From assembly GCF_910594985.1 (NCBI RefSeq), contig NZ_CAJVCE010000010.1, positions 124,001 through 188,000 on the forward strand: DNA of 64,000 nt. The letters are read 5' to 3'. The notes beneath the pieces are model-generated. The model was given only the letters and a program-made list of their open reading frames with translations. It made no database searches and was not told where the DNA came from. The translations under genes and the position numbers were made by a program. Source of the stretch: Paenibacillus allorhizosphaerae (GTDB lineage: Bacteria; Bacillota; Bacilli; Paenibacillales; NBRC-103111). Below are positions 17,247-26,432 of the stretch, piece by piece (the first letter of the stretch is position 1; each line of letters starts with the position of its first letter).

Positions 17247-18950
17247 ATGACCATTTGGGACTGGATGAAAAGACGCTCTAAACAGCAAAGAAAAAAACAG
17301 CAGCAGCCTCGCGTCGCCGACTCTTACCTGGATCAGGCTCCTGAAGAACTCCTCACTTCGAATTTGGAGGAAACGATTCAGTTCGTCACCGATCTGCTGG
17401 GCAGCTCCGAAGACTTTACGCTGCGCCGTCTGCATGTGTTCGGCGAACATCCCGCGGTGATGTTTTATATGTCGAATATGAACGATAAATCCACGATGAA
17501 TACGGATATTTTGAAGCCGCTTATGTATACGCCGGACCATTTGGTTGGGAAGCCCATTCCGCTGGACAAGCTGAGAGACATTTTGCTGTACGAAACGCTC
17601 TATTTCAATAAAGTTGCCTCTATCACCAAGCGCTCTGTCTTGATAGAACAGATATTACGCGGAGGAACCGTCGTTGTGGTGGAAGGTCTGAGCGAAGCGA
17701 TCGGCCTCGACACGGCACAAGTCGAGAAACGTGCCATTCAGCATCCCGACACCGAACAAGTCATCCGGGGCCCGCGGGAAGGCTTTATCGAACAGCTCGG
17801 CACGAATATATCACTGCTCCGTTACCGGCTCCCGACAACCGATTTTCACGTCAAAACTATGCAGATCGGGCGCATAACGAAATCCAAGGTAGCGATTTGC
17901 TATTTAAAGGGCATCGCCAACGATGCCCTGGTCAGCGAAGTGGAGAAACGGTTGTCGGTGATCGATATCGACGGGGTGCTCGACGTCGGTTATTTGGAGC
18001 AATACATCGAGGATAATCATCACTCACCGTTTCCTCAGACGCAAAATACGGAGCGAACCGACAAAGCGGTGGCCAACATGCTGGAAGGCCGGGTCATTAT
18101 TCTCGTAGACGGCTCTCCGTTCGCGCTCATCGTCCCGACCGTATTCAGCCAATTTTATCAAACGGCGGAAGACTATTCGGAACGGTATTTGATGGTCAGC
18201 TTCATTCGGGTAGCCAGGCTGCTGGCCCTCGCTTTTTCCCTGGTGACTCCGTCCTTGTATGTCGCCATTATCTCGTTCAACCCGGAGCTGATTCCAACCG
18301 AGTTCGCGGTAGCCGTGTCCGGCGGACGCGCCGGCGTTCCGTTTCCTTCGGCGGTCGAAGTGCTCATTATGGAAGCGTCGATGGAAGTGCTCCGGGAAGC
18401 GACCATTCGTCTGCCGCAGCAAATCGGCGGAGCGCTCTCGATCGTCGGGGTGCTGGTCATCGGCCAGGCGGCGGTATCGGCCGGCTTCGTCAGCCCGATC
18501 ACCGTTGTCGTCATCGCCCTGACGACGATCGGATCGTTTGCGACTCCAGCCTATAATGCCGCCCTTGCATTGCGGCTGCTTCGCTTTCCGCTTATTTTTC
18601 TTGCCGGCATGTTCGGGCTGTACGGCGTGATGGTCGGCCTCATTTTGATCGCCAACCACATGCTGTCATTGAAATCGTTCGGCGTTCCTTATATTACGCC
18701 TCTCGTTCCGGGCAGCTTCCAGGGAATGAAGGATACGCTTTTCCGCGCGCCCCTCTGGAGTATGAAAAAAAGACCTTCGATGCTGCATACGCCTAACGAC
18801 ACCCGCGTAGGAAAGCAAGTATTCGACGCGCTCAAAGAGCCGCCCGTCAATACACTTGATCCGATCAAAGTAGGGAATCGAAAGGAGCACATGGACCATG
18901 GAATATCCTCGCCAGATCACGGCGATTCAAGCAGCGGCGATTCTCATTAG
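17247..18950 (+). CDS. gerAA: Spore germination protein GerA family, A subunit
   Basis: A 567-residue germinant receptor A subunit. A hydrophilic N-terminal half (about 1-290) with a basic Lys/Gln-rich start is followed by membrane helices (about 290-510; FIRVARLLALAFSLVTPSLYVA, GGALSIVGVLVIGQAAVSAGFVSP, LIFLAGMFGLYGVMVGLILIAN). It contains the family motifs PFPSAVEVLIMEA and FGVPYITPLVPG. It resides in the spore inner membrane and with GerAB and GerAC senses nutrients. The frame is open to 16923, but the ATG at 17247 follows GGAGGTGCGC and the upstream part overlaps the kinase gene. It overlaps gerAB by 53 bases. Confidence 0.93.
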   Translation: MTIWDWMKRRSKQQRKKQQQPRVADSYLDQAPEELLTSNLEETIQFVTDLLGSSEDFTLRRLHVFGEHPAVMFYMSNMNDKSTMNTDILKPLMYTPDHLVGKPIPLDKLRDILLYETLYFNKVASITKRSVLIEQILRGGTVVVVEGLSEAIGLDTAQVEKRAIQHPDTEQVIRGPREGFIEQLGTNISLLRYRLPTTDFHVKTMQIGRITKSKVAICYLKGIANDALVSEVEKRLSVIDIDGVLDVGYLEQYIEDNHHSPFPQTQNTERTDKAVANMLEGRVIILVDGSPFALIVPTVFSQFYQTAEDYSERYLMVSFIRVARLLALAFSLVTPSLYVAIISFNPELIPTEFAVAVSGGRAGVPFPSAVEVLIMEASMEVLREATIRLPQQIGGALSIVGVLVIGQAAVSAGFVSPITVVVIALTTIGSFATPAYNAALALRLLRFPLIFLAGMFGLYGVMVGLILIANHMLSLKSFGVPYITPLVPGSFQGMKDTLFRAPLWSMKKRPSMLHTPNDTRVGKQVFDALKEPPVNTLDPIKVGNRKEHMDHGISSPDHGDSSSGDSH

Positions 18951-19989
18951 CAGCATCATCGGGGTCGGCGTGCTCCCCCTGCCTCTATTTGCCGTTCGGG
19001 CGGCGGATACGGGAGCCACGCTGGTTACGGTGTTAGCCATATTGCTTGCGTCCTTCGGGCTATGGCTGATCACGAGGCTTGGCATGCGCTTTCCGACCTT
19101 GTCATTTGTCGAGTACAGCGAGCTTATATTGGGCAAATGGCTTGCCATGATCGGCACTGTTCTGGTAGTGCTGTTTTTTGGCATACTGACCTCGCTGGCC
19201 GCAAGGGAGTTCGGGGAAGTCGTCATTACGGCCGTCCTGAAAAAAACGCCGCTTGAAATAACGGTCATCGTCATGCTGCTGCTGGCTACGCTCTCTTCGA
19301 GGAGCGATATAACGACTTTCACATATATACACCACTTTTATTTGCCGATCATTGTGTTTCCCGCCATTCTCATTGTGGCGCTCTCGCTAAAAAATGCACA
19401 ACTCGTCAGTATGCTGCCGATTTGGGGAAACAATCCCAATCCACACTCGATGGTTCAAGGTATCTTGATTGTCGCCGCCCTGTTCCAAGCTTCGTTCGTG
19501 TACACGATGGTCATCCCTGCCATGCGAAATCCAAAACGAGCGATGATCTCGAGTTTCTGGGGCATGATTATCGCCGGCGGGCTCTACTTGTCCATCGTCA
19601 TCGCTTCCGTCGGCGTATTCGGCTCCGAGGAAACGAGCAACTTGCTATGGCCGACGCTGGAGCTTGCTAAAACGACGACGCTGCCCGGCAATATATTGGA
19701 GCGGCTCGACGCGGCATTTCTGGCCGTCTGGGTTACCGCCGTATTCACGACGTTATTCTCAACGTACTACTTCACGATCCATACATTCTCGAAGATGATC
19801 CGTTTACGGGATCATAAAGTGTTATCCTTATTCATTCTGCCGTTTTTGTTCGCGGCGGCCATGTACCCGGAAAACATTTTGCACATGTATGAAATTATCT
19901 CGCTTGTCGGGCGAATGGGACTGCTCGTCACGGTCGCATACCCGCTGCTTCTGCTAATTGTCGCTTCCATTCGCCGCAAAAAGGGGTGA
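18898..19989 (+). CDS. gerAB: Spore germination permease-like protein, GerAB subunit
   Basis: A 363-residue integral membrane protein with about ten helices, of the APC-superfamily endospore germination permease family. It begins with the typical ITAIQAAAILISSIIGVGVLPLP signature (shown as ITAIQAAAIL then SSIIGVGVLPLP). It acts as the ligand-sensing subunit of the receptor. AAAGGAG lies eight to ten bases before the ATG, inside the 3' end of gerAA, so translation of the two is coupled by a 53-base overlap. It ends four bases before the gerAC start codon. Confidence 0.93.
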   Translation: MEYPRQITAIQAAAILISSIIGVGVLPLPLFAVRAADTGATLVTVLAILLASFGLWLITRLGMRFPTLSFVEYSELILGKWLAMIGTVLVVLFFGILTSLAAREFGEVVITAVLKKTPLEITVIVMLLLATLSSRSDITTFTYIHHFYLPIIVFPAILIVALSLKNAQLVSMLPIWGNNPNPHSMVQGILIVAALFQASFVYTMVIPAMRNPKRAMISSFWGMIIAGGLYLSIVIASVGVFGSEETSNLLWPTLELAKTTTLPGNILERLDAAFLAVWVTAVFTTLFSTYYFTIHTFSKMIRLRDHKVLSLFILPFLFAAAMYPENILHMYEIISLVGRMGLLVTVAYPLLLLIVASIRRKKG

Positions 19990-19993
19990 TTCC

Positions 19994-21238
19994 ATGAATG
20001 GCGGAAACATACGCATACCATTGAAACTGTTCCTCTTCCTGGCATTCCTGTGCATTGTTCTAACGGGATGCTGGGACCGGCAGGAAATCGAGGAGCGGGC
20101 TGTCGTGCTTGGAATCGGTATCGACGATGCGGGGGAGGGGGCCGCCAAAGAAGAAAACGAGATTTCGTTTATTCACGGCACGATCCCTCCTCCGAAGACG
20201 GGAATGATTCGCGTCACGGCGCAAATCGCCGTACCGGGACGTATTCCGCTTGGCCCCGGCGGCGGTGGCGGAGGCGGCGGACAAGGCGGAGGCGGCGGGC
20301 AAAATACGGTCTGGGTCGTGAACGGGGTGGGCTATACGATCAACGATGCCATCAACAATTTGCAGCAGCGCGTCTCGCCGCCTTTATTTTTCGGTCATTT
20401 GCGCATCATCGTCATATCGGAGAGCGTCGCGCAAAAAAGCATTAAAAATTTAAACGATTTTTTTCACCGGAATCCGGATATACGCCGAATGAACTGGATG
20501 TTCATTTGCAAAGGCTACGCGGAAGCGCTGATGAAATCTTCCCCGCAGCTGGAACGCGTCCCTACCCTTTATCTCATGAATACGATGGACCAATCGGTTA
20601 AAATGGGCAGGTTCCCGAATGACTTCCTAGGCATTTTTTGGAGTGCGTCTTCTGCGAGAGGGAGGGAAGGCTATCTCCCCTATATTACGCTCAAACCGCA
20701 AGGAACCGTGGAACTGAGCGGGCTCGCTTTTTTTCGCGGCGATAAACTGGTCGGGACGACCAAACCGCTTGAAATCCCCCTGTACATGGGCATTGTCGGG
20801 CTTAATCCCGCAGGTGGCGAAGCTTTCGTCCAGCTCCCGGGATCGAACGCGCATTACCTGTTCGGCGCGCGCAACCGAAAATCGGTCATCACGCCGGAAA
20901 TTCGCAACGGGAAGCCGCATGTGAAAATCAAAATTTATATCGAGGGCAATATTTTGGAAAAATCGAACGAAGAAGTACGGAGTACGAGAGAAGTGCTCCT
21001 CCAAATCCAACAGGAGCTCAGTAAACGGGTCGTTGAAGCCTATGACGGCTTGATCCGAAAAACGATGGCTAAAGGCTCGGACATTTTCGGCTTCGGCGAG
21101 CATATCAGAGCCAAAGAGTGGAGGTACTGGAACCAGGAAATCAAAACCAAAGAAAATTGGCAAAAAATGTATAAAGATCTGACTTTCGATATTGACGTTC
21201 ACATCTTTATTCGCCGCGTCGGCATGAAGGGCAAATAA
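19994..21238 (+). CDS. gerAC: Spore germination lipoprotein GerAC (Ger(x)C family) with a poly-glycine segment
   Basis: A 414-residue lipoprotein. The lipobox LTGC places the lipidated Cys at residue 26, followed by the family hallmark WDRQEIEERA and a Ger(x)C domain through the C-terminus (family motifs FGHLRIIVISE, WNQEIKTKENWQKMYKDL split over the end). The start at 19994 has AAGGGGTGATTCC; the open frame reaches 19958 inside gerAB. Oddity: residues about 88-106 are almost all glycine, encoded by GGC/GGA triplets, in the loop between domain strands. It forms an operon with gerAA and gerAB. Confidence 0.93.
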   Translation: MNGGNIRIPLKLFLFLAFLCIVLTGCWDRQEIEERAVVLGIGIDDAGEGAAKEENEISFIHGTIPPPKTGMIRVTAQIAVPGRIPLGPGGGGGGGGQGGGGGQNTVWVVNGVGYTINDAINNLQQRVSPPLFFGHLRIIVISESVAQKSIKNLNDFFHRNPDIRRMNWMFICKGYAEALMKSSPQLERVPTLYLMNTMDQSVKMGRFPNDFLGIFWSASSARGREGYLPYITLKPQGTVELSGLAFFRGDKLVGTTKPLEIPLYMGIVGLNPAGGEAFVQLPGSNAHYLFGARNRKSVITPEIRNGKPHVKIKIYIEGNILEKSNEEVRSTREVLLQIQQELSKRVVEAYDGLIRKTMAKGSDIFGFGEHIRAKEWRYWNQEIKTKENWQKMYKDLTFDIDVHIFIRRVGMKGK

Positions 21239-21283
21239 ACGCGGGGCCAACTTACGGCATGAAGCGTCCGGGGAGGAACGAGC

Positions 21284-21493
21284 ATGGTTTCCGGTTTTTC
21301 GATCGGGTATATGAACTTTACGGTTTTTTTGTTTTTGTTCAGCGGGATACTGATCTTGTGGATTGATGTGAAAAACTATGCAAGGGAAGGCATGCACAAG
21401 GAGAAGCTCGCTTCCCGCATTATGGGGTGGATGAGCCTGTCGCTCGCCGTTCTCGTCTATATCGGGAATTGGATTTATCAAAAGATGTATTGA
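21284..21493 (+). CDS. Small two-helix membrane protein of the gerA operon (CLC_0170-like)
   Basis: A 69-residue protein with two hydrophobic segments (FTVFLFLFSGILILWID and IMGWMSLSLAVLVYIGNWI) joined by a charged loop. GGGGAGGAACGAGC precedes the ATG, and it lies 45 bases after gerAC, so it looks like the fourth gene of the germination operon. Small proteins of this kind (CLC_0170 family, by my recollection) recur after gerABC operons. Small GerD-like or GerX accessory functions are possible, but no function is established. Confidence 0.72.
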   Translation: MVSGFSIGYMNFTVFLFLFSGILILWIDVKNYAREGMHKEKLASRIMGWMSLSLAVLVYIGNWIYQKMY

Positions 21494-21635
21494 ATGATAC
21501 GAAATTGAAGGCGGCAGAAAACGGATGAGCGTGCATTCCTCACGGATGTTGAGCCGCTTTGACCGGGTAAAGCTGCGGCCGCGCTTCCCTGTTGTAGCGG
21601 CTCTCCGATCGGATTGCGGGATTAAGCACAACGGC

Positions 21636-22859
21636 TTAGCCTCTGCCCGCCTTTCTTTGGTGCTCACGCAGATCTTCGTAGCTCCTGATGACGGGGACGG
21701 CGGCAGGCGGGGTCCAAGGCAAATATTTGTCCGCGTGGGACGTATTGAATAGCACCACCGATTCCCCGCGGGTAATCCAGCCCCCTTCGCGAAGCTGTAT
21801 GAGCCCTGCGAGCGTGGCGGCCCCTTCCGGCGAGCTGGAGATGCCCAGTCGCCCCATTTGCATTTGCGCTTCCCGGATTTGCTCCGCCGTAACCCCGAGT
21901 GCCGTCCCTTGCGACTGTTTTACGATTTGCACCACAAGCTCGCCGTCCGGCGGATTCGGCACTCGCAGCCCGGTCGGCTTGGATGTGACCGTTTCGGTAG
22001 AAGGCGGTACGAAGGCGCCCGTACGGAGCGCATCGACCAGAGGCTGGCAGCCCGCCTCTTGCACGCTAACGAATCGGGGCAGCTTTCCGCCGATCCACTT
22101 CAGCTGAAGAAGCTCCTGAAACGCTTTCCACATACCGACGATGCCCGAACCGCCGCCTGTAGGATAAATAATGACATCCGGCAGCATCCAGCCAAGCTGC
22201 TCGGCCAGCTCCAGCCCCATGGTCTTCTTGCCTTCCACTCTCCCCGGCTCTTTCAATGTACCGGCATGAAACCATCCTTGCTCTTGCGCCCCTTCTTCGA
22301 TAATCCGGCTTGCGTCGTGAATCATTCCGTCAACCACATAAGTAGAAGCGCCGTAACGCAAACATTCTTCGATGATGATGCCCGGACAATCTTTGGGAAC
22401 GATTACGGCCGATCTCATCTCCGCACGCGCCGCGTAAGCGGCCATCGCCGACGCCGCATTTCCATTGGACGGCACCGCTACGTAATCGATCCCGTGCTCC
22501 TTCAACAGCGAAATGGTCGAAGAAAATCCTCTCGATTTGAAGCTGCCCGTCGGGTTTTGTTCCTCCCGTTTCACCCATACCTGCCGTACATTGAGTTTCC
22601 GCTCAAGCGGCTTCATGGACAACAGCGGAGTCCACCCTTCGCCCAGCGTCACGATGGATTGTTCCCGGGCTAGCGGAAGCAGCTCCTTGTACCGCCACAT
22701 CGTTGCGGGTCTTTCCTTCAGCGCGGATTTGTGCACCGTACTGCGTATGCGTTCCATATCGTATTCTACCAGCAGCGTTCCGCCGCATCCGCATCGCCCG
22801 CTCAGTGAAAAACGGACCGTGCGGGCGCATCGGGCGCACGTTTGCCAAAACTTGTTCAC
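21636..22859 (-). CDS. thrC: Threonine synthase-like PLP-dependent enzyme
   Basis: A 407-residue fold-type II PLP enzyme. The N-terminus carries a zinc-ribbon-like set of four Cys (CARC and CGCG, residues about 8-26), as in many threonine synthases. The PLP lysine is in NPTGSFKSRG (about residue 103). The phosphate-binding loop is TGGGSGI and the cofactor-binding Asn is in PSNGNAASA. The start codon is GTG with ACGGAGGTCC upstream. The reaction would be O-phosphohomoserine to threonine. No hom or thrB is adjacent, so this may be a second, orphan copy or a relative acting on another substrate; the symbol is by family. Confidence 0.8.
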   Translation of the reverse strand: MNKFWQTCARCARTVRFSLSGRCGCGGTLLVEYDMERIRSTVHKSALKERPATMWRYKELLPLAREQSIVTLGEGWTPLLSMKPLERKLNVRQVWVKREEQNPTGSFKSRGFSSTISLLKEHGIDYVAVPSNGNAASAMAAYAARAEMRSAVIVPKDCPGIIIEECLRYGASTYVVDGMIHDASRIIEEGAQEQGWFHAGTLKEPGRVEGKKTMGLELAEQLGWMLPDVIIYPTGGGSGIVGMWKAFQELLQLKWIGGKLPRFVSVQEAGCQPLVDALRTGAFVPPSTETVTSKPTGLRVPNPPDGELVVQIVKQSQGTALGVTAEQIREAQMQMGRLGISSSPEGAATLAGLIQLREGGWITRGESVVLFNTSHADKYLPWTPPAAVPVIRSYEDLREHQRKAGRG

Positions 22860-23039
22860 AGCCGGACCTCCGTCCTGTCATGAGATGCTTTTCTTCGTAC
22901 ATAGACCGAAGCGGATTCGTTATACGATACGTATCCGGCGGCGATCTGCGAACGGCTACGGCCTAAATTTGCGGAAATAAGGAAACTTTAGGCGGTCCCG
23001 CCCATACGATGTGGTGTACCTACGTGAAGGAGGAATTTC

Positions 23040-23447
23040 ATGCTCCGCTTAATGTGCAAAGGTAAAATTCACCGGGCGACCGTGACGGAAGCCCGATTGG
23101 ATTATGTCGGGAGTATTACGCTGGACGCGCTGCTGATGAAAGAGGCTCATATTAAGCCTTATGAAATGGTACAGATCACGAGTCTCCGCAATGCGACCCG
23201 CTGGAAAACATATGCGATCCCCGCTCCCGAAGGGTCGGGCAAAGTGTGCCTGAACGGTCCTCCGGCGCATCTGTTCGAGCCCGGAGATCTCGTCATCGTG
23301 CTCAGTCTCGGCTTGTTTGCAGAGCAGGAAATCGACGAATTGAAGCCGTCGGTCGTCTTTGTCGACGCGGACAATCAAATTACAGGGGTGGAGCATCACG
23401 ATCTGGTCGTTTCCGAACAGGATGCGAAGCTGGACCAAAACGGGTAG
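23040..23447 (+). CDS. panD: Aspartate 1-decarboxylase (proenzyme)
   Basis: A 135-residue pyruvoyl enzyme that makes beta-alanine for pantothenate and CoA. The self-cleavage site Gly24-Ser25 (DYVGSIT) and the conserved Lys9 are at canonical positions, and Arg54 and Tyr58-equivalents lie in the RWKTYAIPA segment. The NGPPAHLFEPGDLVI segment is family-typical. GAAGGAGGAATTTC precedes the ATG. It is alone: panB and panC, its usual partners in Firmicutes, are absent from both sides. Confidence 0.93.
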   Translation: MLRLMCKGKIHRATVTEARLDYVGSITLDALLMKEAHIKPYEMVQITSLRNATRWKTYAIPAPEGSGKVCLNGPPAHLFEPGDLVIVLSLGLFAEQEIDELKPSVVFVDADNQITGVEHHDLVVSEQDAKLDQNG

Positions 23448-23467
23448 GCCGCTCATGCGAGCGGCCT
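23446..23467 (+). terminator. Hairpin after panD
   Basis: AGGCCGCTC-ATGC-GAGCGGCCT is a perfect nine-base-pair stem starting at the stop codon. It lacks a real T tract (TGTTGGTC), so it is a weak or processing hairpin. Confidence 0.55.
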
Positions 23468-23613
23468 GTTGGTCGTGATATGAAGTTCGGTTCGGTGTCG
23501 AAATCGGTCCAATGCGGACGGTTACGCGTACACGTCAAACGGAAAACGATACGGTCCCGCTGCGGATAGCATCCTGTTCGAAAGCAGCAGTTGTATTCCG
23601 GACTGCGCGCCCA

Positions 23614-24756
23614 TCAGCAGCTTTCGATCAGGCGCGCGAGCAGCGACGTCCGCGCCGGTATCTCAGCGACGCGCACGTACTCGAGCGGCGAATGCGCATG
23701 ATCGCCGCGCGCGCCAAGGCCGTCCAGCGTCGGCGTGCCGACGGCTGCCGAGAAGTTGCCGTCGCTGACGCCGCCGGTGGCGGTTTCCTCCAGCGCGATC
23801 GCCAGCTCCGTCCGCGCCACATCGCGGGCGAGCGCGTAGAGCGAAGCGATCGCGTCGGTGCGTTCCATCGGGGGCCGCATCATGCCCCCGGTCACTTCGA
23901 TTTCCGCTCCGGGGAGGAACGGCTTTAGCAGGGCGAATTCCGCCTCGATCCGCCTTGCTTCCTCAAGCGTAGCGACGCGGACGTCAATTTCCGCTTCCGC
24001 ATGCTCGGCCACGACGTTGCTGCCGATTCCGCCATGAACGACGCCAACATTGACGGTCGTCCCTTGTGCATAATCGGTCATGGCGTGCAGCCGTTGAATC
24101 TGGCAAGCCATCTCCAGAATGGCCGATACACCCTTTTGCGGATTCACACCGGCATGGGCGGACACGCCCTTCACCGTCAGCTTGTATCGGCCGCTTCCCT
24201 TGCGGGACGTCTTGAGCGCGCCGCTCGGCTCCATCGGCGGCTCCAGCACGAAAGCGGCCGCCGATTGCCGCGCCGTTTGCTCAATAAAATCGCGGGACGT
24301 CGGGCTGCCGATCTCTTCGTCGCTGTTGATCAGCAGCACCACCCGTTTGCCTGACGGAAAACGGCCGGCGTCCTGCAGCGCCTTCAGCGCGAACATCGCC
24401 TGCAGCAGCCCCGCCTTCATATCGTAGACGCCGGGCCCGTAGGCGTTGCCGTCTTCGATGCGAAACGGCCGCTTGGCCGCTTCGCCCAGCGGCCAAACGG
24501 TATCGTAGTGGCCGACGAGCAGCACTTGCTCCGGCCCGTCGCCCACTTCGCACAGCAGCCGGTCCCCGGCGACCGGGTGCGGGACGCGGGTGACGCGCCC
24601 CCCGGTCAAGCGGGTAAATTGCTGCGCGTACCAGTCCGCCATTTTGTCGCCCGCTTCCTTGCATTTGGACGGAGAGTCCATATTGACGCTTTCCTCAAGC
24701 AAGCGAAGCAGCTCGGGGAGATCGGATTGGATTTGTTCGGTAAGGTTGTATGACAT
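23614..24756 (-). CDS. M20 family hydrolase, carboxypeptidase G2-like
   Basis: A 380-residue zinc hydrolase. Metal and catalytic motifs: GHYDTVWPLG, YGPGVYDMKAG (bridging Asp), NSDEEIGSPTSR (catalytic Glu), VLEPPMEPSG (Glu ligand), a dimerisation domain with GVSAHAGVNPQKG, and the C-terminal HAHSP histidine. This is the carboxypeptidase G2/glutamate carboxypeptidase branch, which removes terminal glutamate or cleaves N-acylated amino acids. No signal peptide. It is the last gene of the importer operon, 18 bases after the second permease, which suggests it acts on the imported compound. The local GC is the highest in the window. Confidence 0.9.
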   Translation of the reverse strand: MSYNLTEQIQSDLPELLRLLEESVNMDSPSKCKEAGDKMADWYAQQFTRLTGGRVTRVPHPVAGDRLLCEVGDGPEQVLLVGHYDTVWPLGEAAKRPFRIEDGNAYGPGVYDMKAGLLQAMFALKALQDAGRFPSGKRVVLLINSDEEIGSPTSRDFIEQTARQSAAAFVLEPPMEPSGALKTSRKGSGRYKLTVKGVSAHAGVNPQKGVSAILEMACQIQRLHAMTDYAQGTTVNVGVVHGGIGSNVVAEHAEAEIDVRVATLEEARRIEAEFALLKPFLPGAEIEVTGGMMRPPMERTDAIASLYALARDVARTELAIALEETATGGVSDGNFSAAVGTPTLDGLGARGDHAHSPLEYVRVAEIPARTSLLARLIESC

Positions 24757-24774
24757 GGTTGCAATGCATCTCCA

Positions 24775-25578
24775 TTAGTGGGACTGCGAATTGGAGCCGA
24801 ACAGGCGGTCCAAACCATAAACGCGTTCCAAAATAATAATGAATACAAGACTCAGCAAAATGACGACGGACGAAATCGAAGCGACCAAGGGATCGAGCGA
24901 TTCCTGCATATGGCTGAAAATCGCCAGCGGCAATGTCGTCGTAGACGGGGAAATCAGGAACAACGATACCGTCACGTTGTCAAACGACGTCAGGAAGGCA
25001 AAAATCATGCCCGACATGATCGCCGGTTTGAGCAGCGGCATCGTAATATCCCAGAATACATTGATCGGCTTCGCACCCATAATGTAAGCCGCCCGTTCCA
25101 GCGTGTAGTCAAAAGAACTGAGCCCCGTCAGCACAAGACGGACGACGTACGGGATGGAAATCAAAATGTGCGCCAGCAGCAGTCCGAAGAACGTACCTGC
25201 GATCCCGACCCGCGTAAAGAACAGCAGCACCGCGATCCCGATAATGAGCGCGGGCACCGTCAGCGGCGACAGCAGCAGTCCGTTAATGACGCCGCTGCCG
25301 CGGAATTTGTATTTGTGCAGCGCCAGACCGGCCAGCGTGCCAATGATCGTAGAGATGACCGCCGTCAAAGCGGCCAGTTCGAGACTAAAGATGAACGACT
25401 CCGTAAATTCGGGGCGGTCGAATATTTTCGCATACCACATGCCGGAGAAACCGACGGGCGGGAACGACAAATATTTGACCGACGTGAAGGAGGTCGGAAT
25501 GACGACAAGCAGCGGCGAAATGACAAACAGTACGACGATAAACGTAATGGTGCCGAGCAGCCAATTTTTTTTCATCAT
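24775..25578 (-). CDS. ABC transporter permease (PotC type)
   Basis: A 267-residue permease with six predicted helices. The EAA loop is LERAAYIMGAKPINVFWDITMPL, read as LERAAYIMGAKPIN then VFWDITMPLL. Family: spermidine/putrescine, iron(III) or phosphonate-type (PotC/PhnV) permeases. Start ATG overlaps the TGA of the preceding permease gene (ATGA). Works with the PotB-type partner and the PotA-type ATPase. Confidence 0.9.
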   Translation of the reverse strand: MMKKNWLLGTITFIVVLFVISPLLVVIPTSFTSVKYLSFPPVGFSGMWYAKIFDRPEFTESFIFSLELAALTAVISTIIGTLAGLALHKYKFRGSGVINGLLLSPLTVPALIIGIAVLLFFTRVGIAGTFFGLLLAHILISIPYVVRLVLTGLSSFDYTLERAAYIMGAKPINVFWDITMPLLKPAIMSGMIFAFLTSFDNVTVSLFLISPSTTTLPLAIFSHMQESLDPLVASISSVVILLSLVFIIILERVYGLDRLFGSNSQSH

Positions 25579-26432
25579 GAGGAAAACACCTCTTTATACC
25601 GCTTCGTTTCCACAAGCTTCGTAAACAAGGTCACAAGCACGACCGTCGACGTCAGCAGCAGGAAAGAAAGCGCGGCGCCCACTTGCCAATTCAGCTGGGT
25701 CATAATTTTCTCATAGGCGATGACCGGCAGCACTTTCACCGATGTGCCGCCCATCAAAGCCGGCGTTACGAACGAGCTCATGGACAAGCTGAATACAAGC
25801 GTAGATCCGGCCAGCATCCCCGGCAGCGTAAGCGGCACTACGACGGTGAAGAACGTGCGCACTTTGCCGGCGCCGAGAATGCCCGCCGCTTTATAGAGCG
25901 AGCCGTCGATCTGGTAAAGGCTAGTTGCGATCGCCAAGATCATATATACGATCAAGGAGTCGGTCAAACCGATGACGACGCCGAGCTCGTTGTACATGAG
26001 CCGGATCGGCTTGTCGATCATTCCGAGTTTCAGCAGGGCGTTGTTGACCAGACCCTTTTCCCCGAGAATAATGACCCAACCGAAATTGCGGATGACGACG
26101 CTCACCAGGTGCGGGGCGATGATGAGGAACGTGATGAGTCCCCTCATTTTGTTCGACGCCTGCGCCATATACATCGCAACCGGGTAGCCGAGCACGAAGC
26201 AGGCGATCACGGTGTACAAGCTCAGCTTCACGGTACGCCATAAGATTTGCAAATAGTACGGGTCTTTCACGAACAGCACGTAATTGTCGAACGTAAGCTG
26301 TTCGTGTTTATCCTGAAAGCTAAGCAGTAAAATGTACAGCATCGGAAGCAGAAACACGCCTAACAACACGATAAACGCGGGAGCTAGCAGCAATAAAGCG
26401 GTTCGCTTGAAACGGCTACGACCCTGCGTCAT
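25575..26432 (-). CDS. ABC transporter permease (PotB type)
   Basis: A 285-residue permease with six helices; first helix ALLLLAPAFIVLLGVFLLPML. The EAA-like loop is YKAAGILGAGKVRTFFTVVV. The ATG at 26432 overlaps the ATPase stop (ATGA). The frame is open to 26480, but the overlap and the better N-terminus favour 26432. PotB/PhnU-type families import small polar or charged compounds. Confidence 0.9.
   Translation of the reverse strand: MTQGRSRFKRTALLLLAPAFIVLLGVFLLPMLYILLLSFQDKHEQLTFDNYVLFVKDPYYLQILWRTVKLSLYTVIACFVLGYPVAMYMAQASNKMRGLITFLIIAPHLVSVVIRNFGWVIILGEKGLVNNALLKLGMIDKPIRLMYNELGVVIGLTDSLIVYMILAIATSLYQIDGSLYKAAGILGAGKVRTFFTVVVPLTLPGMLAGSTLVFSLSMSSFVTPALMGGTSVKVLPVIAYEKIMTQLNWQVGAALSFLLLTSTVVLVTLFTKLVETKRYKEVFSS

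Noticed and set aside
20250-20310. GGC/GGA run in gerAC as an insertion sequence or repeat element
   Set aside because: It is a short in-frame triplet run within one coding frame, with no flanking direct repeats or transposase.
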